A DNA stretch of 64,000 nt from assembly GCA_011634665.1 (NCBI GenBank), contig WAEK01000015.1:1-64000 (forward strand), given 5' to 3'. The notes under the pieces were generated by a model, which was not told the DNA's origin, did no database searches, and saw nothing but the letters and a program-made list of their open reading frames with translations. A program made the position numbers and the translations under genes. Below are positions 56,721-64,000 of this stretch, in pieces (position 1 is the stretch's first letter; every line of letters starts with the position of its first letter). Source of the DNA: Mortierella sp. BCC40632 (lineage: Eukaryota; Mortierellomycota; Mortierellomycetes; Mortierellales; Mortierellaceae).

Positions 56721-56992
56721 CAGGGTCAGCTTTGAGGTAGCCAAGAACTAGAAAATCCCTTTGTGTACTGACAATATAAATATCGAGCCCAAAAACAAAC
56801 CATTCCGCAAATAAACCAGACCAAATTGATGCAATCAAATACAGTATGCTCCGAGAACCCAGGAAGGATTTTTTTTACTCCTGTTGTCGTGTGAAGAATG
56901 CAAGAATGACATCTGGAAGTGAGATGGTGAGATTCGTTTTTTGTACGGGGCTGTCCTGGAAGGCACCTACTCTTCGACCGCACTGCTGTTGC
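56721..56992. other. Short non-coding stretch
   Basis: AT-rich sequence after the broken oxidoreductase. A minus-strand frame of 85 codons (56726-56983) has no recognisable motif. Confidence 0.4.
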
Positions 56993-57300
56993 CAGCGACC
57001 TTCCTTTGGAGAGAGGTCATAAAAGAACGACGCAGAACCAAATGGCCAGCACCATTACTTGCTCAGCTGTGCGGCCTTTTGCCGCCTAAAACATCTGCTG
57101 CCACAGCGATCAGTCGCACGATTTACAAAACACTAGTTCATTTCCATCTCCTCGCCGCCTTTACTCTTCATGGCTTGCACATCTAACTTGGAAGAAAACA
57201 CCTTACCAACAACACTCTAAAGAGAGAAGTCATATTTATACTGCAGGAAGGTTATTCCGCGCATGAGATAACGGCCAGGATCGGTAATTCCTAACGAGCG
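56993..57300 (+). mobile_element. Tc1-like transposon 5' end, copy 2
   Basis: Direct repeat of 48638-48895. Near its end, from 57216, translation reads NNTLKREVIFILQEGYSAHE followed by ITARIGNS and a stop. This matches the first helix-turn-helix of Tc1/mariner-type transposases (the LQEG-S-REIA pattern). The catalytic domain is absent, because 57781 begins another gene. The two copies flank 8.4 kb that includes the palindrome and the broken oxidoreductase. Confidence 0.45.
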
Positions 57301-57780
57301 AGTACCAACGGATATCAAAGTAGTCCTTCCCGTTATAGAGGTACGAATATGGTTCCCTCCCGTCGTGTCATGCCTTATTGCTTTCCCAGTGCTTCGCCCA
57401 CTTTCCTTTAGCTTTGGATGGGCAAGTACAAAGTAGAAAGTACAGAACTCTTCTGCTCGTGGATCCTTCCCGCCGTCTTTCCCCTCGGCCATCGTCTGTT
57501 CAAGCTACATTGTTCTTGATTTTTCACGAATCCATATTTCCATCAGCTCTACATCCCATGTCTCTCCCTCTTTTTCCCCACCACTAAAGATTCGACCATC
57601 TCCGGCTATAAAAAAACCGAATTCTCCTCACACCCTGCACCAACACATCTAAGCCTACCCCAAGACTCATTACAGCTTTCTCAACTCTCACTACCGCCGC
57701 AAGGACTATTACAAAGACTGCAGCGATTATTTTTTGCTGGTTTACTTCCGACAATACAATTTAGAGGGATCCAAAGTACT
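57301..57780 (+). promoter_or_regulatory. Promoter and leader of the M35-like gene
   Basis: A TATA-like CTATAAAAAA is at 57603-57612, about 170 bases before the start codon, followed by a C- and A-rich leader (57640-57690). A minus-strand open frame (57492-57217) covers the same DNA but has no motif. Confidence 0.5.
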
Positions 57781-58392
57781 ATGCCAGCCCACACAAACAG
57801 ACAGAAGCTGTTTCATTCTTGGAAGATCAAAACAACCCTTTTATTTTCTTTATCAGTAATCGCAAAGGCATCGACCTACAGAGATTGCACACAAGCACAA
57901 GTAAATCACCTCAGATATGCCATCCTTTCTGCACGACAATATGTTGATGATGCCAAAGAATATCTCAGTCATCTCAACCAACCAAGTCAGAGGTTCAATA
58001 CCTGGTTCGGCTCTTTCAATCAGCATTCCCATGGTGTGGTACTCAACCATTTCACAAGACTTCAGGGTCAAGGTGTTTTCACGAACTTTTTGTGTAATTG
58101 TGCCAGGGGTCTTTACTGTGGCCCTAACTCTTACACATACGTCTTCCCCGAGATGTATGGTGTAGTCTACCTATATGAGAACTTTTGGAAGAGTCAATCA
58201 TATGATGGATCGAATAGTGGTGGAATACAATTGCTTAACGTAGTCACCCACTTTGGCACCCTTGTTGGAACTCGGTGCTATCCCGACGGTGAAAGCAACT
58301 GTAAAGCGCTAGCTCAAAAGAATCCAGAGGAGGCATTTTTCAATGCTCAAAGTTACAAGTATTTTGCGGACAATTACCCACCACTCCCTTGA
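57781..58392 (+). CDS. Secreted M35 (deuterolysin/peptidyl-Lys endopeptidase)-like protein, zinc site lost
   Basis: Single exon, 203 residues. A basic start followed by hydrophobic TTLLFSLSVIAKAST (18-32) is a likely secretion signal. The rest aligns by motif with the M35 Lys-specific metalloendopeptidases: RFNTWFGSFNQHSHGVVLNH (71-90), YTYVFPEMYGVVYLYENFW (118-136), then the usual zinc helix region, and LAQKNPEEAFFNAQSYKYFA (177-196). Active members have HExxH followed by GTxxDxxYG. Here the positions read NVVTH at 153-157 and GTRCY at 163-167, so the first His, the catalytic Glu and the Asp ligand are all replaced. The frame is otherwise intact, with six Cys. It is therefore probably a catalytically inactive secreted relative, perhaps a peptide-binding decoy, or a gene recently released from selection. 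Confidence 0.85.
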   Translation: MPAHTNRQKLFHSWKIKTTLLFSLSVIAKASTYRDCTQAQVNHLRYAILSARQYVDDAKEYLSHLNQPSQRFNTWFGSFNQHSHGVVLNHFTRLQGQGVFTNFLCNCARGLYCGPNSYTYVFPEMYGVVYLYENFWKSQSYDGSNSGGIQLLNVVTHFGTLVGTRCYPDGESNCKALAQKNPEEAFFNAQSYKYFADNYPPLP

Positions 58393-58585
58393 GGTATTCT
58401 CAGCTCAAACTGGATCACATCACGTGTTATCTAGATGCCAAGGGTCAACTTGTTGCTCAGCAGATCAATGCATCAGCTCTCTCCTTCTCCCTTCTCCACT
58501 CTACACACATCCAAACACAGACAAGAGTACCAACCAGCATTTCAAGAAACAGCTTTTGACAGGACACTCCTATTCTCGACACAGG

Positions 58586-59078
58586 ATGGGCGTTATCCTC
58601 CATATCATCGTCGTTGGCTTGTAAGGCTACACTTTTTCTTGGCTCTTTTGAGGCCAGGACTGCTGGACAGAGAAAGAGAAAGAGAGAGACAATGGTGCAT
58701 AGGAAATACGAGCAACCGCTTCCTCTCCACAAGGCAGAAACACATGCTCATTACAGGAACCCATTTCCATTACCCCCTCTCCTGCCATTCAATAGCCACC
58801 ATGCCCATGGACCGATTGTCGAATACGCATACCCTCCATTTCCAGGACAGACTGCCCAGACAAAGCTCTGTCGTTTAGAGGTCCCTGAGGAATGGAGTCT
58901 TTTGCCGTTCTTGGCCTTGCCAGGTATGAAGACGAATGTGCTTTTGGGTCTGGTCTAGAGGGGTCACTCTGGATGATATCTGAGTTCCTTTCACTAACTC
59001 ATACGAATTGATATCACGCGGCAACTTCGGGATTGTGATTGCCACTACCACCACCACCACCACCACCATTTTCTTTTC

Positions 59079-59113
<35 letters not shown>

Positions 59114-62100
59114 CTTTTTTTGCCAAAAGACGGGAGTCATCAAAGTGACGAAGACTTTACCTACTTCCATCTCCCACCTGTCAAAAGCAGAAAGGATGCT
59201 CAAAAGACACTCTTTGGCATCTCTTGCAACCGCCAAATCTTGACCAAGGATCTACTTGTTAAAACCGATGACGTGACTCGCAGCTCTGTCCAAAAGGCAG
59301 TCGTTGTCCTAGCTACCCAGGTAACAGGAGTGGAACCAGAAAAAGACTTGACATGAAGGAAAAGGAGACGGACCGTTCTAGAATATTGGTCAGGTTGACT
59401 GGATGCTAAGGATGGGACTCGATTTTTCTTTTCTTTATATTTATCTTATTAGCCAATTTTTGGAGTTCTTCGTCAACGCTTGGCGGTCGTAACTGCAGCA
59501 TGGTTTGGTCAACGGGATTTTACTCAAGTAGAGATCCTTGCAGTAAGTGACAGGATAAAAGTAGACAGGGCTTTTTTTTTTTTTTTTCTATCTTTCTTCA
59601 TTTGTTCACACGAGGCGGATCAAATGACTGCTAGAGTTGTGACGATAACATTTTCTATGCCTTGTCAAATAGCAATTTTATGAGAGCTTGAGCGCTACCG
59701 TGTCCGAGAGCATTCCAGATTCGGCATTCATGATGGGTAAGATCATCGAAACTTGATTTTTTTTTTTTTTTTTTGGAATATAGTGCTCAGTTTGGTATTC
59801 CCCTTTTTATTCACTCGTCTTCTAGGAACTTCACTACGGGAGCTCGTTAAAAAGTTCAAATATAAGGTTTTGGTCCTACTCAAGCTATTACTTTTGGAAA
59901 AGAGAGTAGGTTTTTTTTTTTTTTTTTTTTTTTTTTCGTCCCAGGATTTCGGATCATAGCAGGATTGAGGCTCTACTCTCCTAAACTAGGGATACTAACG
60001 TGTAACACTCAATACACCAGGTCATATTCTTTGGCTATCCTGTAGAAACATTATGTACCTACCAGTACTCGATCATTTCTCTAGTCCCAGGACTATTAAA
60101 GTCATTACAGGACACTGGATCACCCTTGCTTGACTCTGAAGAACTCTACCTTCAGAGTATGTCCAAAACGCCCACACAATCCACGGATAAGCAGGCCCTC
60201 TTCAAGTACCTAGGGCTGCCTCTACATATCTTTGGCGAGGTTTGTGTTAATTAAAGAGGGGGGGGGGGAGAGGAGAGGAAAACTGATCTAGTTCTGTGTC
60301 AAAAAGTTCGAGTTGAATGACAGTGTTGCTAACTGCATGGTAATGATGCAAACAAATAGGGGTCTTTCTTTCAACCATACCTTCCCCTGCAGCAAATCGA
60401 TATTCTGCAGCATGCAAGGACAAGGAGTTACATTATTGGAACGACCAACTCGATTTTTCTTCATAACCGCGACTGTGCCACGGACGTCATTGTGAATGTA
60501 TGAGAAGAACCTTTTTGGAGTAGACTTGGACTCACCACTCAAGAGAATACATCTCATCTGTAAGAGGTGAATTCTAACATTTCCAACCATGACTTCTCCA
60601 TCCCCATCTCTCTGGTTCTAGACGGGCCCGGGGACGATCGAGTTTCTACAGGATTCGCTCTCCAGTGTCCTCAGCCTGACTTCGGCGGACAGGCGCTGGA
60701 TGGACGAAATTATTGAGGCGGTAAACTCGAGTGGAAATGGCGATTGTAAGACAGCGTTTCTCTCTCTTCATTTTCATATGGCGGACGCTTTCATGGATAT
60801 GAGAGATAGAGAGTACTAATGTAGTGCAATGGATGTCTCTGATGTGAACCCACTGGATAGCACAAACTGAATATACTGGAGGGGACGACTACCTTCGTGC
60901 CAAGTTTGAAGAGTACATTCTGACTTTGCTGTCCAGTGTAAAACATGCTCAATTTACACAAGCAGATGACCCAATGGATGGAATCGGAGGCGCTGGTGGT
61001 AAGCACAAGGAAAACTTCTTTTTTTAATCCAGAGTCTTGTTCCCGAGAACTGACGACTAGTGTTTAACTGGGCTCAACTAACAGATACTCTTTTGTATCA
61101 TCGACAGAGAGGGACCTGACATTGGACTATGGATCTTCTTTTATCAAGGCCTGGCAACAGACTCCCAACTTTCGACTCTGGAATGACTTTGTGGACTGGG
61201 AGCTTTTGAACGAAATTATAGCCCCAGGGCATCCTTGCCAGGGCAATTTCTCTCTTGCTCATGTCCAACGGCGTCTCGCAAAGTAAGCCAACACTGAACA
61301 CTTACAGCATACTATGGGTCAAAGTGGAGATACATACCCTCTAGTATTGAAAGCAGATGAGCAGGACTAACAAGAATCTGGGACTTTCTAGTCAATTCAA
61401 GGATATGAGGATAGACAAAAACCTTGCTCCCCTCAAGCAATCATTCTCAAGAGCCATGACCACTAGCCGTGAACGGCTCTCGACTGTTTTTGGTAGAGAA
61501 TCCTCCGAGCCACTGATCCTGCGAGGCTAGCTATCTTGTCCTAGTTTCTACATTGCTAACCATTTACTGTCTCATGTCCACCTCTGATGAACTGAATAGA
61601 CACTGTGTGGCAAGAGTTTGAGAAGCTTCAGCCCGACGATGCCAATGACCCATCATCCTTGGACTCTTCACTCTATAAAACCACGACAAGTGATTCGCCC
61701 GATCGCCCAGGACTTGTGCAAAGTACATCCATAAAGCCTGTCGAGCGAGGAGCCACTAGGTCTGATTTAAGCCCAGAAGACGATCATGAAGACGACCTTG
61801 ATAGGGTATCGCCACCTCCATTACCGGATCGTGAAAAATTTTCGTATTCCTATCCGAGAGCGCAGTCAAGTGCATCCAATGCAGGATCTTGGTCCAACTC
61901 TGTCTCTAGCTCCCCTGTGTCCGCAATCAGTTCTACTTTAGGACCAGCAACGGCAGCGACAGCAGTACTTGGTCAAAAGGCCGCGGGAATGTTTTCGAAT
62001 GTCTCTTCTTTTTTCCAATCCAAGAGAAAAGAGTTTTTGGAAGCGCAACGGGAAGCAGAAGAGCAACATCAACAGCGAATTATGCAACACGAACGGAAAC

Positions 62101-62795
62101 AACGTACCATGCAACAGCGGGCTCGTGCAACAGCTTCCACTTTTGCCCTCTCGCCTTCACTAAACCCCGGCGTAGATTCAACAAAACAAAGGCAGCGTCC
62201 TGCAAGTGTAGGAAATAGTGTTATTGGCGAGAGTCATGACTCTGTGCCTACTCGTCGTGGTGTATCCCTATCCTCGACACCCCTTTTAAATGCTGTGGGT
62301 CCAGAGACGTGCACAACGGATACGGTCATAGTCGAATCGTCTGCATCCAGCCAGGGAAGTCCTGACGGTCTCGGCGAGATTGTGGCCCCCAAACCATTAC
62401 CTCTTGTCCAAATCGCACAGCTCTCCCCAACGCTCACTCGAGGCGATGGTAAGGATCTAGTTTGGGAAGAGCACTCGAGTCAACAAGAAGAGATTGAGAA
62501 GGAGCTTCAGGAGGCTATTGACACGGCTAGCTCCGCATCGACAATGATAGCGACCACGACAACCCCAACAGCAATACAGAAACAGAGTGATGGGGAAGAC
62601 CGGTTAGAGGAATCTAGGCCGTCACGAGGTCATGGAGGACTTGCAATTACGCCTCCAGCGAGGAGTCTTACACCTGGTGAGCCTTACTCGCCGTTTTCCG
62701 AGATCTCGGCCCCTTCGACTCCTGTACCTCCAGAAGAAGAAAAGGTAGGGTCTGTAAAGAAGGCTATTAGCAGTAGTGATGAACAGCATACCTAG
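58586..62795 (+). CDS. AVL9: AVL9-type DENN-related trafficking protein
   Basis: Late secretory pathway protein of the AVL9/DENN superfamily, acting in exit of vesicles from the Golgi. Thirteen exons: 58586-58620, 58796-58923, 59130-59320, 59453-59542, 59673-59736, 59826-59905, 60021-60239, 60360-60497, 60622-60745, 60861-60998, 61108-61282, 61392-61492, 61600-62795; 2679 bases, 892 residues. Conserved segments in order: HHAHGPIVEYAYPP, FTYFHLPP, LFGISCNRQI, TSLRELVKKFKYKVLVLLKL, VIFFGYPVETLCTYQYSIIS, LVPGLLKSLQDTGSPLL, SFFQPYLPLQQIDIL, RTRSYIIGTTNSIFL, LSLTSADRRWMDEII and GGDDYLRAKFEEYILTLLSS. The C-terminal 300 residues are disordered, Ser/Pro-rich with a Gln/Arg helix. The frame is kept across all 12 introns. 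Confidence 0.94.
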
Positions 62796-63199
62796 ATTTT
62801 AGAACGACGAGCAGGAAGAAAACCTGTTGTCTCTCTTTGCTTCTCGCCACTTTGGGAAATACAATACAATAAAATAAAATAAAATAAACAAGCCTCTCCT
62901 CTCCTTCCGATCCGCAAGTCCTGGTTTCTTCTTTACGATGACAAGCATACAATACTGACCTTTTAATCTCTCTCAGAGTTTAGCCGCTGGTGTCATCTTT
63001 AGAAAGAAGGTAAGAGTTCAAACAATTAGGCACATTGTCCTTTTTTTCTTTTTCTTTAATGACAATGCATTTCTTCTATCCGGGGAAAGTGAGGGGGGGT
63101 GGTTGGTGGTTGGATGTGTGTGTGTAGGTCGGCACGTAAAAAAAACGAAAATCGGCAAGTCGTGAGTTACTGCCCAATGTTCTATTTCTCCCTCTTTTC
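62796..63199. other. 3' region between convergent genes AVL9 and carrier
   Basis: Contains an AATAAAATAAAATAAAATAA-type array at 62866-62888 that offers several polyadenylation signals for AVL9, and T- and G-rich tracts up to 63150. No gene. Confidence 0.5.
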
Positions 63200-64000
63200 C
63201 TAGGAAGAAGTAACGCGGTGTCGCATTTTATGAAGAGTCATGAAAAGTGCCAACATCCAAGCAACGACACGGTCCTTGATCATGTACATCAATCCAAACG
63301 AGAAAAAGCCCTTGACAACCTGTCCTTTGCATCCTGTGTAAAGACCTCGGATACCCTTGTCCTTGATCACTGTCCTGATCACGTCTGAGATGCCTTCAAA
63401 TTTCTCCTTCTTGGCTTCCGTTGCTGCTTCCGTTGCTGATGAATCTAGAGTTGAGGCGGGTGGTGTGGCCGAGGTATCTTCGACCTTGGTCTGTAGCTTG
63501 GTCTTTGTCAGGATCAAAGGGTAGGTCAAGAATGAAGCAATGGCCTTTGAACAGGCACTAATAAAAAAGATCTGGAGCGAGGACAAGGTTGCAGCAGCAG
63601 CAAGTGTGGCCTTGGAGGCAGAGGGGCCCACGGCCGCTGTCTGACGTTTGAGGATCATCTTTTTGATGGTCTCAAACAAAAAATAGGTGATGGACGGATT
63701 GATGGAAAGGATGACTGTTGGTGCATAACCAGCCCAAAAACCCAAAATACCATCCTGTGCATAGATCTCGCGTGCAATCGAGCGGACCGAGGCTCGGGGA
63801 GATGAAGGAGCGGATGGGATTGCCGAGAGTGGTTCGTTGGCCTTGAGCTGTTTCAATTGCTCCAGCTGATGCTTCTCCTTTTGCAACAAGAGATCCTTGC
63901 CCATGACCTGTTGGCGTGCAGTGACGACATGGATCGGCGCCGTGAAGAAACGCGAGATAATACCCGCCTCAGCTCCGAGGAACAGCTCCTGGACTGTTGA
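63200..64000 (-). CDS. Mitochondrial carrier family protein, peroxisomal ATP carrier-like (partial)
   Basis: The window holds the last 267 codons; the frame is open to position 64000, so the N terminus lies outside. Three-repeat carrier architecture: the second and third repeats are visible with amphipathic helices and the signature FLTYPLILTKTKLQ, the P-x-[DE]-x-x-[KR] motif with Leu in the acidic place, as in the PMP34/Ant1/SLC25A17 group of peroxisomal adenine nucleotide carriers. The matrix helix GLYTGCKGQVVKGFFSFGLM and the C terminus are typical. The loop between helices is extended by low-complexity Ala/Ser/Thr segments. An intron may exist upstream. The peroxisomal assignment is from the signature only. 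Confidence 0.85.
   Translation of the reverse strand, partial: STVQELFLGAEAGIISRFFTAPIHVVTARQQVMGKDLLLQKEKHQLEQLKQLKANEPLSAIPSAPSSPRASVRSIAREIYAQDGILGFWAGYAPTVILSINPSITYFLFETIKKMILKRQTAAVGPSASKATLAAAATLSSLQIFFISACSKAIASFLTYPLILTKTKLQTKVEDTSATPPASTLDSSATEAATEAKKEKFEGISDVIRTVIKDKGIRGLYTGCKGQVVKGFFSFGLMYMIKDRVVAWMLALFMTLHKMRHRVTSS

Noticed and set aside
57217..57492. 91-codon minus-strand frame upstream of the M35-like gene
   Set aside because: Opposite to the transposase-like codons and the promoter; no recognisable protein.
60303..60359. Candidate extra AVL9 exon (FELNDSVANCM)
   Set aside because: Joining 60239 directly to 60360 gives the conserved FGEGSFFQPYLPLQQ; including the segment would break this motif.

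Overview
The window looks like nuclear DNA of a filamentous fungus. The conserved genes are split by many short introns with GT-AG borders (one is GC-AG), the intergenic DNA is full of pyrimidine/purine microsatellites and homopolymer runs, and there are no operons, tRNAs or rRNAs. A complete COP1-type ubiquitin ligase, low-complexity Ser/Thr/Pro-rich regulatory proteins and the overall gene style suggest an early-diverging lineage of the Mucoromycota/Mortierellomycotina type. That placement is an inference, not a search result.

Layout. 1-9012: no credible gene; nested inverted repeats, minisatellites and microsatellites. 9013-14068 (-): DUSP/USP deubiquitinase of the UBP12/USP15 kind, 5 exons. 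16015-18080 (-): RING E3 ligase with coiled coil and acidic tail, 3 exons, divergent from 18261-20976 (+): organellar M3A zinc oligopeptidase, 4 exons. 21400-22398 (-): unknown poly-Gln protein. 23709-28495 (-): Sec7-PH Arf exchange factor, 5 exons. 29252-30077 (+): AlkB-type dioxygenase, 3 exons. 31435-34692 (+): RRP6 exosome nuclease, 5 exons. 35092-39373 (-): COP1 ligase, 10 exons. 42530-43087 (+): small GPI-anchored wall protein. 45615-48111 (-): mitochondrial RCC1-repeat protein, 7 exons. 48112-57780: repeat island holding a 4.46 kb inverted repeat with two ~2 kb arms, two Tc1-like 5' ends in direct orientation, a broken MDR oxidoreductase and other coding relics. 57781-58392 (+): secreted M35-like protein whose zinc motif is lost. 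58586-62795 (+): AVL9 trafficking protein, 13 exons. 63200-64000 (-): peroxisomal-type carrier, cut by the window end.

The gene models were assembled by hand. All ten full gene models have a total exon length divisible by three, and the spliced models join conserved motifs at the splice sites. Functionally the genes are a housekeeping mixture: three ubiquitin-system proteins (deubiquitinase, RING E3, COP1), RNA decay (RRP6), vesicle traffic (Sec7-PH, AVL9), organelle proteins (M3A peptidase, RCC1-like, carrier) and cell surface or secreted proteins. They are not a pathway cluster. The most unusual parts are the large palindrome at 50.7-55.2 kb, the nested fold-back region at 1.6-6.2 kb, the inactivated M35 protein and the presence of COP1.
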